Source: Limnoperna fortunei
Lineage: Eukaryota; Mollusca; Bivalvia; Mytilida; Modiolidae
Assembly: GCA_944474755.1 (NCBI GenBank)
Contig: OX104123.1
Coordinates: 15,318,275 to 15,382,274 of the forward strand
Length of the DNA stretch: 64,000 bases
Direction: 5' to 3'
Below are positions 9,701 through 20,500 of the stretch, one piece after another; positions within the stretch are counted from its first letter, which is position 1; every line of letters starts with the position of its first letter. The notes under the pieces were generated by a model. It was not told the DNA's origin. It did no database searches and saw only the letters and a list, made by a program, of their open reading frames with translations. Position numbers and translations under genes: made by a program.

Positions 9701-10348
9701 GCGGTTGATGAACAGGGAGAACCACTATACGCCACAGAGTATGTTTTAAAACTTGAAGAAGAACTACGAGAAATTCATAAAATGGCGAGGGAACATCTTG
9801 GACAAGCTGCAGAGAGACAAAAAGTGGTTTATGATGAACGTGTCAGACGTAAAACGTATAATATAGGTGATTTGGTGTGGCGAAACCAGAAAATAGTCAT
9901 ACCCGGACGTAAACCAAAATTAGCGAGGAATTGGACTGGTCCGTGGAAAATTGTAAATAAACTTAGTGATATACTCTTTAAAGTTCAGTTTTCGAAGAAT
10001 TCTATACCCGCGATAGTCCATGGAGATAATATGAAGCCGTATACTGGACAGAAAAAAATTACTTGGTTTAGTCCGGAGATTCAGCTTAAAAAGAAAATTT
10101 TTGAAGATGTGGAGTTTCCCAATTTAGAGACTTTTACGACGAATGATGCGACGGAAACTGGTTTACAGCGCATGCCTGATGAAACGACTCGAAATAGTGA
10201 TGATGACATGCCACAGGACCCGTGTGAAAATCCGGAGACCGGGGTCCTGCCTCGTGCCGGTGATTCTACTATCCCCGGTATGCGCAGTCCAGTTGCGCAG
10301 AGTAACAGGAGAAAAAAACGCAAAATCGTATATAGTAGGAGCTGTTGA
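6725..10348 (+). CDS. pol: Gypsy pol polyprotein: reverse transcriptase, RNase H, integrase
   Basis: A 1207-codon open frame, but true pol homology begins near residue 19 (about 6779); the front residues come from the adjacent repeat. Reverse transcriptase spans ~150-340, with LDLDMAYHQVP and YLDD near 294-297. RNase H spans ~435-560, with FILDTDAS and RTDHGSL. The integrase HHCC zinc site runs ~760-805 (H..H..CEIC), then the catalytic core with D in TDIAGPF (~830), D in HSDQGRQF (~891) and E in GMIERMNR (~925). A GPY/F-type module with TGPWKIV follows near 1068. A low-complexity GGTCC-rich linker separates RNase H from integrase. All key catalytic residues are present and there is no internal stop; only the protease and gag are missing. 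The stop is 13 bases before the next ATG. Confidence 0.93.
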   Translation: MYPLMINFIISGRFIISGYYNAANDVVFARVYNPCSHDVRVYKNTHVAIFTPVARIGPSVRLEGLLVGDEIDEVTEGASVKAIPEHMMPVYKKACEHLDEHQKEKLKQFVIKNRDCFARPGEVGRTNVGVHRIKLKDEKPVREPPRRVPLYKRQALEEEIKKLESKGLIEKSDSPWSSQTVMAQKKDGTWRMCVDYRRLNEKTIKDAYPLTRIDENLDALEGAEWFSSLDLDMAYHQVPMAEEDKGKTAFATPRGGLYQFTTMPFGLCNAASTFERIIEKTLTGLQWNVAVLYLDDVVVIGKSFDMHIQNLQKVCDRFSEAGLKLKPKKCHLFQKEISFLGHVVSKEGLKTDPMKIAAVKEMPRPLTVTQTRSFLGLASYYRKYVQSFSKIAKPLFDLTKKDQKFVWTNECEQSFEELKNRLTSTPILAFPKPDGSQFILDTDASAYAIGAVLSQVHDGKERVIAYASRCLDKPERNYCVTRREMLAVVYFTKYCKHYLLGRKFLLRTDHGSLTWLSNFREPDGQIHRWIQQLSQFHMEIQHRQGTRHGNADALSRLVTPAGDVCKQREMPWGYEYMGPQRSEVKEMKECLKEDSIDMLSGESDTDSLQESGVQQESRVRQDQGSMEESSGVRQDPLRSPTNSTSGEAHVLRRGRKPNRPKPATPKKIPSIDLSDIDKIKEMQEEDDTIREILKLKLENAEKPTWDNISGKSREFKFYIGKWEKLAVKNNVLCRFWDEPRNKSRWKICTPIALINDVLYYLHDARTAGHQGIKKTYEKAKLSPFVWYNMQRPVKDYVSMCEICGERKDPAFKKRHHLKLYVSGVPFQRVATDIAGPFPETHNGNRYILVVGDYFTKLTEAYPIPDIQAVTVANTIFRAWIKRYGCPEELHSDQGRQFESQLFQELCKFLEIKKTRTTPLHPRSDGMIERMNRTINDMLSKYIQSNQKDWDDCLDPIIMVYNSTPHESTGQTPHRMVFGNEMRFPLDLITQKMAVDEQGEPLYATEYVLKLEEELREIHKMAREHLGQAAERQKVVYDERVRRKTYNIGDLVWRNQKIVIPGRKPKLARNWTGPWKIVNKLSDILFKVQFSKNSIPAIVHGDNMKPYTGQKKITWFSPEIQLKKKIFEDVEFPNLETFTTNDATETGLQRMPDETTRNSDDDMPQDPCENPETGVLPRAGDSTIPGMRSPVAQSNRRKKRKIVYSRSC

Positions 10349-10361
10349 ACTTCATGCGAAT

Positions 10362-10706
10362 ATGCTACGTTGTAAATGTGAATATTGTGGAAAAGAGTAC
10401 TCCTGCAGACGGAATGTCAGACGGCACATAAACGAAGTACACAGAGAGAACGCTAAAATTGTACACTGCCCTGTACAAGATTGCCATGGACATTTTTACA
10501 GAAGGGATGCGCTCGCCGCACATTTGCGTAGAGATCATGGTTTTGGCAGGCAAGCTTCTCCGGAGACATCTGCAAGGTGTTATTTTGAGTATGTTGAAAA
10601 GAAAACTCTAACGCGAGGTGATGCTTTTGATATGGACGAAACAAGCCCATCTTCCGAGTCCGATAGCGATACCAGGGATGTTGAAGAACCTCAGGCCAAA
10701 AAATGA
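10362..10706 (+). CDS. Post-pol ORF with two C2H2 zinc fingers
   Basis: A 114-residue ORF starting at ATG 10362, 13 bases after the pol stop and in another frame. The same frame is also open upstream inside the end of pol, to 10143. Two fingers are visible: CEYCGKEYSCRRNVRRHINEVH-like spacing (C-X2-C-X12-H-X4-H), then CPVQDC followed by H-X4-H. The tail is Ser/Asp/Glu-rich. It stands where an env would stand, but has no signal peptide or membrane segment. It could act as a nucleic-acid-binding accessory protein of the element; the function is unknown. Its stop overlaps the next start as ATGA. Confidence 0.75.
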   Translation: MLRCKCEYCGKEYSCRRNVRRHINEVHRENAKIVHCPVQDCHGHFYRRDALAAHLRRDHGFGRQASPETSARCYFEYVEKKTLTRGDAFDMDETSPSSESDSDTRDVEEPQAKK

Positions 10707-11116
10707 GAGAGGAAATTAAAATAACTGTCAATAATGTAGACTGTGATGCCCCGGAGGTCATTGTTGTTGACGAGGTTGAAGTGGAGGATCAGCCAGGACC
10801 CTCTCGCGACGAGTCCAAATATCACAAAATTGAGAGTGAGGAAACCCCTGACAATGCCATAGTAGAAGTCATAAACCTAGCGTTAATAACTACGACAGTC
10901 CAAAAACCAGATGGTTCACGAGAAGTCCGTCGTGAACAGAGATGCATTGCTACAGCATCCCTGGATTTAAGATCAGTTGACTGGGATGGCTACCTTAGAT
11001 TTGTTGAAGATGAAGTTTACAAACATGCCGAACATCTGAGGAAGCAGTATTCGGGTACCGCCACTGTGAGGGAGATAGAGAGCGACGAGGATAATGATAT
11101 GGAAGGGGAAGACTAG
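10703..11116 (+). CDS. Acidic ORF after the zinc-finger ORF, unknown function
   Basis: A 137-residue protein, clearly acidic at both ends (EVEVEDQPGPSRDES near residue 30, ESDEDNDMEGED at the C-terminus), with a central region of alternating hydrophobic residues (NLALITTTVQ; ATASLDLRSVDWDGYLRFVEDEV). No known domain recognised. It starts at ATG 10703, overlapping the previous stop (ATGA), which suggests translation by termination-reinitiation. With the zinc-finger ORF it forms a two-gene accessory module between pol and the LTR. The intact frame in an otherwise decaying neighbourhood argues it is real. Confidence 0.65.
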   Translation: MREEIKITVNNVDCDAPEVIVVDEVEVEDQPGPSRDESKYHKIESEETPDNAIVEVINLALITTTVQKPDGSREVRREQRCIATASLDLRSVDWDGYLRFVEDEVYKHAEHLRKQYSGTATVREIESDEDNDMEGED

Positions 11117-11877
11117 AGTGATTGACTTTGATTAACTCAATAACCGGTTAAAGAACTTGTTTCATTTTATTTTCCGCATGATTGTACATTTTTTTTTTGT
11201 GCATTTTATTTTTCTTATTACTTGGTATGTAAGGTTTAGGTCCTTTTTAAGGCGCCTTAACTGATCATGGTCCAATTTTGGTATCTGTTGTTTTAAATTC
11301 AAAGTCCATTTCAAATGGTACCTTGAATATGTATAGAGATATTTGTTTTCAAGTTTAAAAGTTTAAGAACTTGTTCAAATGCCATATTTTTGTTTGCGTG
11401 TATACGTTTTTGGTATTTTTGTACCTAGATCATTATATTTGATCTTAGGACATAGATCCTTTATTTGGTGCCATTATTTTGTTAAATATATATATATATA
11501 TATATATATATTTTTTTTATAAAGGACCACTTTTTGGAGTCCGGAGTAAATGTTCGTCTATTATTTTATAAACGATTCATCCACATAAGCCCAATTTATT
11601 AGAATTTTTCTAGTCAGAAGACAGTATTATTACTTTTTTTTATCCAGTGTGCCATAATGTGTTCAGAAATCCAAGCATTATTATCATTTTGTCAATTTTT
11701 GACATACTCAGGTGTTTTACACTTTTACAATTTGTTATGCATAATGATCAGTAGTTTTGGTGCTAAAATTCAATAGTCATTGTTGTATTGTTATACATTT
11801 TTGATATTTGAGATTACTATTATATAACGGGTAATATGTGGCTGAACAGTGGAAGTTCAGGGCTAAGTGGAGGGCTG
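11117..11877 (+). other. Gypsy 3' untranslated region
   Basis: Between the last ORF and the LTR, AT-rich, with a (TA)n microsatellite near 11488-11512. A purine-rich stretch (AAGTGGAGGG) just before the LTR could be the polypurine tract. No coding signal. Confidence 0.6.
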
Positions 11878-12337
11878 TGTAGTGAATTTTGCTAACAGTC
11901 GTTCCCCTTTTTTTAATATACATAAGACGTTTAAGTCTAAGATTGTACTTTACATTCTAAAGGTTGCAAAGTTCATACTATTTCATCATGTGTAATTTTG
12001 TTTTGCTAATATTAGTGGTTTCATGCTGTGTTTTACAAGAATTTCATCACTTTAACTAGGTCAACCATATGTGTCCATAAACTAGGGCATCAGGTTACTC
12101 AAAGGGTCCTGTTAGGTATCCTGGGAGTCCTGTAGTATTAGGTCCTGCTTTAGGTACCTAATTCTATTTCGTATATTGTTAAGTGATTGACTAGAGTCCT
12201 TCATGGCAGCTTAGTATCCTCGTTGGTATACTTTGTCACCATGGTATTCTAGGTCATTAATATTTGGTGCATTGGGGTCCATGCAGGGTCCTGGAGGGTC
12301 CAGTAGGGAGGACCCCGGGGTCCTTATATATCAATTG

Positions 12338-12385
12338 CATCAGACTCTTGCATCAGAAGTGTTTCATCAGATTTATTGCATCAGA
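12338..12385 (+). promoter_or_regulatory. Four CATCAGA repeats upstream of the LTR TATA box
   Basis: CATCAGA occurs at 12338, 12351, 12365 and 12379, a 13-14 base spacing, ending ~30 bases before the TATA box. The even spacing suggests an enhancer-like array; the binding factor is unknown. Confidence 0.6.
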
Positions 12386-12413
12386 AAATACTGATTTATT
12401 GCTCATAATTTGG

Positions 12414-12421
12414 TATAAATA
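12414..12421 (+). promoter_or_regulatory. LTR TATA box (TATAAATA)
   Basis: TATAAATAGGGG stands in the middle of the LTR, a strong core-promoter match. The expected transcription start lies about 30 bases downstream near 12445, which would mark the U3/R border. Confidence 0.7.
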
Positions 12422-12818
12422 GGGGAGTTACATTTGGCTTAGTAACTCCATAACATCGAGAAGTAACAAGCTCTACATTTATATTTATGCTGATCTACGT
12501 ATCATTTTATTTAACTGTTGGAATTATTGTCCGTCCGTAAATAGTTATACTGATCTGCGAATCAGGGTGATGTTTATATTGTTAAATTGTGTATCTTATA
12601 CGTTTTGACAACAATACAAGTTTACTGAACACTGACTCTTATTCTTGCGAGAGCAAGCTTGTCTGACTACACAAGGATCCATTTATTTATTTTTATGTGA
12701 CCAAGAGCTCTCTTACAACGCTACTGGGAGAACTTGTATAAAGTGCTACCGCTACGCATTTGTCGTCTTAGTACCAACTTCAGACACGCACACACAGTAC
12801 ACTACTTTTTCATCACAT

Positions 12819-12829
12819 TGGTGGCAGCG
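12819..12829 (+). other. Primer-binding site, tRNA-Leu type
   Basis: TGGTGGCAGCG starts one base after the LTR end. It is complementary to the 3' end of metazoan tRNA-Leu species ending CGCTGCCACCA. A primer-binding site should follow a 5' LTR, so its place after the only LTR here, downstream of pol, is odd. Confidence 0.65.
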
Positions 12830-13463
12830 CAGCGAGACAAAGCGCACTTTTTCGTCACACTGCCTATTCCTCACAAACTGGCTATTTCTCTCTATTGCTG
12901 TTAAATGGAACTACCTATTCAAAAACTGACTAATAACTGCCTGGTTTGAAAAACTGGTAAGGCTTAATAACTGCTTCATAACTACCTTCCACTCTGACTT
13001 GGGACTGTGTATCATCGGTAAAATGCTCATTAGATCTTGTGTTTATTTTTATTACCATGCTGAATCAAATTAAAGTTTTCTTTGTTTGTAGGGAGTTCAG
13101 GTCACGTGACTTTTATCGGTAATCGATAACTATTCAGGTAGTAAAATGATGTATTTTAATTGTTGTTTTTTTTCATTTTCTTTAGTAAAAAATCTTAAAT
13201 AAACATGATTTTTTGTATAAGTTTTGTTTATATTTTCTTCAGAAACAAAAATGAACAAAATCGGCAAAATAATAATGAAGTTACAAGCTGTAGATCTAGA
13301 TGACCGATTTAGTCATTCTGGTCATGCACTTGAAGCGTGGTATCTATTTTGGTCGGAATTTTTGCGTCATCGATGTTTTCATTGGCCGATCCGGGCTATT
13401 TTAAGAACCAAACTAAGTTAGTTGACCAACCATTATAAAGCTTACATCCTGGGGATTCCAACG
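12830..13463. other. Gypsy leader remnant, then non-coding DNA
   Basis: The first ~150 bases after the primer-binding site look like an untranslated leader, with repeated ACTG-CCTATT-like phrases. No gag follows. The remainder is AT-rich with no coding signal. Confidence 0.45.
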
Positions 13464-13540
13464 ATGTGTGATAAGTCAAGGTTGAGAAGGTCATTGGAAT
13501 ATGAAATGCCGTTTGTTGTGAAGAAAGTGAAAAAAACATG
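13464..13540 (+). CDS. Possible first coding exon of the downstream spliced gene
   Basis: ATG at 13464 opens 25 codons (MCDKSRLRRSLEYEMPF..., basic end) up to a strong GTAAGT donor at 13541. Joining to the acceptor at 13738 in the simplest way makes a stop, so either another acceptor is used or this is not the true partner exon. Weak but worth recording. Confidence 0.3.
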
Positions 13541-13738
13541 GTAAGTTCATTTCAAAACTAAAATTATCAATCATATTTGTATTTTCCAACCCTTTTTTAG
13601 TCTAGTTTAATTTATTTCATTATTTAAATGAGAATAGTTTTCAACGGAAAATGATTTGAAGTTGGGTACCAAAAACGTCTTTACGCATTGACGGCCATTG
13701 TTTACAAACATTGTTACTTCTAGTCTTATTACTTTTAG

Positions 13739-13820
13739 AACGAAGTTGAGCCTGTGTTGACAGATAACAGTCAAAATATGGATAACGGAGTTGAAAGCAG
13801 TTACCAGAATGAACCATTAG
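13739..13820 (+). CDS. Possible second exon of the spliced gene
   Basis: Bounded by a pyrimidine-rich acceptor ending TTTTAG and a GTGAGT donor at 13821. The frame reads NEVEPVLTDNSQNMDN... and ends in phase 1. It joins in frame to the exon at 14529, giving ...NEPL-G-KKTMSV. The phase match supports a real exon pair. Confidence 0.45.
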
Positions 13821-14528
13821 GTGAGTAATTATAATTTAGCTATATTTTTATCTGTTAATTAAGCCAAAAGGGAAAAAAGGGGGGTATGTTTTCTTTTTAT
13901 ACCAAATGCAATTGTACATCACTACTGTACATGCTCAATTGTTTTAAACATTTTATTGTTATAATTTATAATAGATAATTGAATCATCTTAATGTGTAAA
14001 TTATATACTTGTTAATTTTAAAAATTTAAGAACGTGATGCTTTGTGGTCCCTTAATTTATTTTTCAGAAAACTGCTGGTCAGTGTCAGTGATGTCTGATG
14101 TTTTCTTGAATCCTTGTTGATCATTGATGAAAAAGCTGGAAACAATGTCCTTTTGTGCCAGATACTTCTGTGTTGATGATGACAATTTACATTCTTAATT
14201 AAACTGTGAGAGCCCTGCTGGTCAAGGCTGGTTACATGTTTTTTAATAAGTTTTTTCGGCATGTCACTTTTATTCCATCAACCAATTTCAAAACTTTTTA
14301 AAATTAAATTACACATATTGCTCAATTTTTCGAATACACCTATGTGGTTTTTTTTTAAATATTTTACTTACATTATATGCTTTAGCAATGAATTTAAATA
14401 TTTGATAAGATGTTTTGTTTCACTTTCTTTGTTTCTACAAATAAAACACAAGTTCATGGGTTGATGTAATAAAAGTACAAAGTTTGTTCAATGTTTTTTC
14501 TCATGCCATTTTCAAATCACTACACCAG

Positions 14529-16393
14529 GCAAAAAGACCATGTCTGTTGGTTTACAAGAAGTTGGTAGTGGTGAGGCATTTTCAGTCATGGCTTCTTTTA
14601 AACAAATTATTGAAGATTGGGTAATGCTGTTCACAATCAACCAGAAATTGTGTCTAGATTAGTATGTAGTATTGTGTCAACTATGTCAGATCAAGGTGCT
14701 GTAAATCCTGTGTTTAACAAACAGCTTGTAGAGTTAAAAGCTAATTTGTTACCCAATATTGTTAATACATGGGACACATTAAGTTCTGAGACCCAATCAG
14801 AAATGGCACATATCTCTTCTTTTTTCTGCAAAATGCATATTTTTGTAAACATGGCAACTGAAGTAGATAAATGTTTAGCCATATTTGAAGGTAATGTATG
14901 TAATGGTAATAATCCATTTGCATTTGAATGGAAAGAAAGTGGGTCATCTCGTCTGACAAGAACAGTTAGTAAAGCACTAACACTTCATGGTTGTGAAAAA
15001 TCAGGTGTGGGTCAGCATTTTCTAGTCCATTTAAAAGAAAGGGGCATCAAGAATGAGTTGATAACATTCAGAGGTCATAGATTTAACCATTTGTTTTATG
15101 CAGCTGGTGCTACTTACCATCATTTAAGTGAAATCACTGATTTTTTAGATAGCTGGGCTGATCCTAATGAGCTTTTAAAAAGCATCACATTTGATGTGAA
15201 GGAAAAAGCTTTTATAAGTGGTATTCGAGCTCTTGGTATCATTGATAAGTTTATAACTGGGCCATTTTGGAGGATAATTGAATCCTCTAAAAACATTTTA
15301 GAGTTAACTCCCACTTTATGCACTCTAAAAGAAAAACTACAGGAGCTATCAAATGATGCCTCTTCTCTTTTGGCTGGAGATATGATATTTGAAGGTGTAG
15401 ATGTGCATAAAGATGATATATATGAATCTCTCATTCAAAACTCAGATGACCCAGTTATAGAAATGTACACTCAAATGGCACTAGAGCTTTGTCTTGGTGG
15501 GATGTTGCTCATTCTTGAGAGACAGGCAAAAGACCAACTACCTGGTGGTAGGTTTAATGAGCCTTCACCTTCTGTACAAATGCATGGTAGCTCTGTGCCT
15601 GCAACCAATACATGCTCCGAACGTGACTTTGCACAACTTGATATGCTTGTCAGGCTTAAGCCTTCAGCTTCTACTATAGCTTACGAGTCAATAATTATGT
15701 GGTCCAACAATAAAACCTCAAAATGGCTCAATGACCTCACTGAAAAAGAAAAGCAAAGTGTTATTGATGATGCTAGAGTAAGTGCTCCTAAAATGATGGA
15801 GTCATTTAAAACAAGACAACAACAACTTTTTAATAAAAAGTTAGAAATCTTAAGAGCAAAAAAAGAAAAAAAAGGTAACAAGGAAAACAAAGAGTATAAT
15901 CAAAAGGTAGTATTAACTGCAAAGTTAAATGGGCTAGGAGGTCTTTGGATTAGCATTGAGCAAATACAAGCATACAAAGAAAAAGTTAATCAGAACCAAA
16001 ATAAAAATACCCTTCTTAAAGAGGCTTTAATAACCCAGCTTCAATTTAGAAAGCAGGTGTTGAAAAGCAAAGGCCCAAAATAAAAATTTCAGCAATCTTC
16101 AAAAGGGCAAAAATACTCTTTGTTAAAACTTAATAGAAATTATTGATCTAAATAAAGAAAATGAAACTGTTGATACTTCTGAAAACAAATTGAATTACTT
16201 CTCAGAAGATGAAGTAAGAGTCAAGATAGCTTTATAGTCCAGTCAATCTACAATAAAAATAGCCGAACCTCAAACAAATTGCAAAAGAATTTTTAACTTG
16301 TGTTTTGAATACCTTACTAGATCCTCATAAAAGGAAAAAAAGTCGCCATGGATATGCAAAGGCAAAAGTACATTTCTTAGCCTTGATAGAAGG
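14529..16393 (+). pseudogene. Transposase-like gene of an uncharacterised metazoan family (SERDFAQLD type)
   Basis: An acceptor at 14527-14528 opens KKTMSVGLQEVG...KQIIEDW. A one-base deletion near 14617 shifts into the 488-codon frame to 16083, after which several stops break a still protein-like tail to about 16393. Recognisable blocks: FFCKMHIFVNMATEV, ESGSSRLTRTVSKA, TFRGHRFNHLFYAAG, ALGIIDKFITGPFWR, ERQAKDQLPGG, TNTCSERDFAQLD, IMWSNNKTSKWL, and a Lys-rich coiled coil. From memory these match a large multi-copy family seen in cnidarians and molluscs. The SERDFA block resembles the hAT-type C-terminal dimerisation region, so a transposase-like role is plausible, but I cannot assign catalytic residues. 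The 3' exon may be at 24688. Confidence 0.62.
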
Positions 16394-17564
16394 TACCCAA
16401 TTTTGAAGAAAAATGAAAAAAAACATGAAAATAGATAACTGTAATTGCCTTTTGTTTTGATACTTTTCTATGTCTTTTCCGTAAGTAGGGAAATACAATT
16501 GTTGAAAACATATGTTGTTTTATAATTTATTTCAATGCTTACTAAAATATATATGTTATTTAAATATATTACACACAATTATATATTATATTTTATTTGT
16601 ATATCATGCATAAATATGTGTATATATATATACACATATGTGTAATAAAAAGATAAGTTACCGGTTAAATTGAAGAAGGAACAATAAAAACACTTGTTTT
16701 ATTGTTAGATATCATTCAAATAATTTTTATTCATTTAAACATTAAAGTATGAACAACAATCTGTTTATATTTTCATGACTTGCATATACAAAAAATCACG
16801 AACAAATATCGGATCATGCGTGAAAATGCATGCAAGGACACCGAAGGACGATATGTAACAGAAACTTGTCTCGTAAATGAAATACTATTATAAATAAATT
16901 TAATTTGATTGTCACCCGCTTGTTTGTCAAAACAGTTGCAAGTACAGCCGCGTACATCTTTTTTTAAAAGACAATGTTTACGAAATGATTTTATTTGTTC
17001 AAATGATGAAAGTAGAGAACTTCTCAAAATGCAGTTAATATCCGAGAATAAAAAGATTGTGACTCTAAACTGATATTAACCAGTCTGTTGTTCCTTTCAA
17101 AACCTCAAGTAACGAATTTATAGGTTTTAATTATAATGTTTAACATATTTTGAAATCAGATGATGTAGTTCTTACTAAATCCGGCCGCGTATGTTAAAAC
17201 ATACAGTCTGGATAAGACCCCTATAATAATTATTTATATCAACCAATTAGACCTTTACAATGTTCAATACACAACATTTTCTCTTCGTGAGGGCAGATAT
17301 TGCTATTGCGTTAATATAATCACAATGCATTATCAAACCATTAAAAAACAATATCTAATTGATCTGAAACAGAAGAGTAAACTACTCATCTTACAAATCA
17401 ATATGTACACGTCATATTGTGTTTAATTGAACAAAAATTGGGTTAGGCAAATTTCAACGACTTCCTCTCAGATTTTTTTACCATAACTAATTTTTTTACC
17501 AGGAAATGTACAATTTAGCGCGACCGAGGAATGTTTAAAAATTTTGAATAATTAGCAAGACAAG
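16394..17564. other. AT-rich non-coding stretch (putative intron)
   Basis: No coding signal. It includes a perfect AT-rich palindrome around 16615-16645 (TGTGTATATATATATACACA) and a small hairpin near 16682-16708. On the plus strand it may be intron of the flanking spliced gene. Confidence 0.5.
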
Positions 17565-20500
17565 TCAATCATCGTCCTCATCATCATCCCCGTCTGATTC
17601 ATGTGGTAACATAGTCGAACAGTTCTCACAATTCACGCCCATGCATTCGCTGCAACCAACAGAACACTCTAAACCATGTTTTTTACATGTACAACGTTTT
17701 GTGTCACAATTACTTTTGCATTTGCATCTTATTATCTTTAAAAGCTCTTCAGGTGCTGGCGGTAATGTTGTTTTAATGGGTAAGCATTTTCCGTCATTAA
17801 TAGTCCAACCCCATTCGGTTAGATCCATACCTTCATCCTCTTCAATCCAAAGTTTGACTTGGTAATATACACGAAAGCTATGAAATCGTGCAGCTACTGA
17901 CGTTGGTGGAAGTGTATGTATTTCAATAACGGTTTTACTTCCCATCACTTTTGATGAAAACTTACGAAAGCGCAATAGATCTAATCCTTCATAAGGCATA
18001 CCATTGTAAAGTGAATTGATCGCTTCTTCGCCAAATTTTTCTACCGACTCCTTTGATTCAGCTTCCATAAAAGAAATAGCAGACTTATAAAGTAGTCATC
18101 AGTCCTTGCCTTCTTCAATGCCTGACCTTTACCTATTCCAAATAATCTTGATGTGGTGTCACATCCAGTTAATGCGTGAATAAACGGGAGAAGCCGACAA
18201 GTTGTTGTTCCAAGTACGGCTTTTGTTTTCTTTATACTCCAGACACGGCTTTTCTTGGCGGATGGCCTTACGTCAGAACGGAAAAAAATATCATGTTTAT
18301 TTACGTCTGCATGGTAGCACAGAAGGACTAAAATATCTGTATCTTCGCCAATTAGTATAGTTTCGCGAGTCTCCGACGAATTTACAGCTGTTTTAATTAT
18401 GAGGACATCAGCATCATCATTTGAATGGATGGTCTTGCATCCATGATTTTTAAGATGAGTTGATAAGAGATTAATGAAAGCCTGTTTGTTCTCAGTGTTA
18501 CCTAAGAAATGTTCTTTCTTGATTTTACATGGAGTGTCATCTGAAAATATAACATCTCTTCCTACAACACCTTTTGAGCGTCTTTGATGGGTAACGTCTT
18601 TAGTGGATGGACTGTTTGAATAACCGTCAAATACAAATATCGGTGTGAGATATTTCTGACACACGTACGAAACATATAACTGACATATTGAGCGAAAGGT
18701 TACACCTCGAGGCCAGGGTATTCGATGAAGAAGGGATCCACCATCAATGACAAACTGCGTCTCTGATGTAGTAAGAGTTGCAGAACAATCCCCAAGTGTC
18801 CATATTGCATCTGCAAGAGATGGTTTATGAGCTTCACGCATTGTACCAGATGTATCAAACAATGAAGAGGGATGAGTACTAAGTTCAAACGAAAATACTG
18901 TAGACAAATCATCTGTTAATCTGTTAGCTGCAGTAATTAGTCTTTGAAATAGAAGTTGTGGGCTCACCTGTATTGATTCACCTTTGACTTGAATTGTTGA
19001 TTTTTTATTCATTGTTGTTACTTGCATAGAACGCTTGAAAGAGATAGTAAACGCGTCTTTGCCTTTCCTTGATTCTAAGATGATATTTCCAGCATTTAGT
19101 GCGTAGTTGGTGTTTACATTAGTTGAAGCCGTTACTCCTGTTACTATATTGCGCAATGTCGTGTCCTCTGCAAATGGATTTCTTTCATGCAAAAAAGACA
19201 TAACTGTTATTGTATCTTTATGATCCCTGTCTGCTCGAGCCGGTGTATTCTCCCTGTGTTGTTCACTAGTATGATATTGAACATTTTCAAAGCTTTGCAT
19301 TGCTGCGTTTATACTAACGCATGCCGGCATTGATAGCAACCACTGAGCCCTTTGTATTTTATTCATCCCTTTACCTCTAGTCATCCCACCAGTTGTTTTA
19401 ACTGTCCTCATTAGTGTTTGTTCTATTATAAGGTCCGTTGATAAACCAGCCCAAAATCTGTTACTTCTACGCACAACATGATATCCATGACAAAACTTGG
19501 AGTATATTTCAGGTTGTTCTTCTTCCAGAGTTTGCATTTGCTGAAGATACACATATGCTGATTTTAAATACAAGTTGTGGCCGGCCGCCGCGAAATAAGG
19601 AAGCATTTCTTCAATTGACTTAAGGTGAAGAGGCCAATCCCCTGTCCTTTCGGCCTTTATAAACCTTTTGAGGATTTCTACCATTTCCATATGCTGTAAC
19701 CAGAGTTTTGCTGTAGGAAATTTAGAGATTTTTTCTTTTTCAACAGCAATAGTTTTTTCAATGTTTTTCAAATAATCATTGTTGATAATATCTTCAATAG
19801 TAACGTCTCTATTTTGTACCTTTTCATAGAGTTTTGATATTTCTATATCCATAGAGTTACATTCATCAGTATTCATAGAAGCATCATCTTGAGTAATTGT
19901 ATTGTAATCAGCCTCATCTGTGTCAATGTTAGTATTTGCAAAATTTTGAAAGTGAGGTACTCTCGTATTGAAAATCTTGTAAATCAATAAAATTTGCAAG
20001 GCACATTCTACAAGAAAATGACCTCTCACCGCTCTTGAAACAGCCTTTCCAGTTAACATGTGCTCTACAGCGTTGGTAGCGTAAACTGTTTCTAAGATTT
20101 CATACAATCCAGATAACTGCATAATATGGCCAATACACCCTAAAAAGCTCATTTCCAGATGAAACCCTCCAAGCCGCAATATCAATGACTTTAGTGGGGT
20201 GCCAATTGGCTCGCTATTGATAATCGTCAGAGCTTTCCAGTAGAGAGGTTGATCAAAAGTAACAGTAGGGGTTATTCCATGGAGTTGTGCTATATTACAA
20301 ATAAACGAAAGAGTAGAATATATGCAAGTCATGTCACTCGGGTTCATATCTATCATAGGTAGAAAACAAATAAGTGACTGTCCAGGGAAATCACCACGTT
20401 GAACAGACTGCATAAAACCAGACCAGCCCATAATGGGCGAACGTAATGACCATGTTATTTTCAGCAGTGTTTCTAAGTTACTGGTTCTGTCCACAACCTG

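Larger units (their letters stand above)
11878..12817 (+). repeat. Gypsy LTR (about 940 bp, TGT...ACA)
   Basis: Begins TGTAGTG after the purine tract and ends ...TCACA one base before a TGG-starting primer-binding site. It holds a TATA box (12414-12421), four evenly spaced CATCAGA motifs upstream of it, and many GGTCC/GGTCCTG motifs. No second LTR copy was found in the window. The ORF at 12645-12929 inside it is not coding. Confidence 0.75.
6779..12829 (+). mobile_element. Ty3/gypsy LTR retrotransposon, 5'-truncated, with extra ORFs after pol
   Basis: Order on the plus strand: pol (RT, RNase H, integrase), a two-finger C2H2 ORF, an acidic ORF, ~760 bases of 3' UTR, one LTR (11878-12817), then a primer-binding site. 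Gag, protease and any left LTR are missing. The RT-RNase H-integrase order and the integrase C-terminal GPW motif place it in Ty3/gypsy. The long uninterrupted pol suggests a recent insertion despite the missing front. Confidence 0.88.

Noticed and set aside
12645..12929. 94-codon ORF after the TATA box
   Set aside because: It lies across the LTR end and primer-binding site and has no conserved motif.
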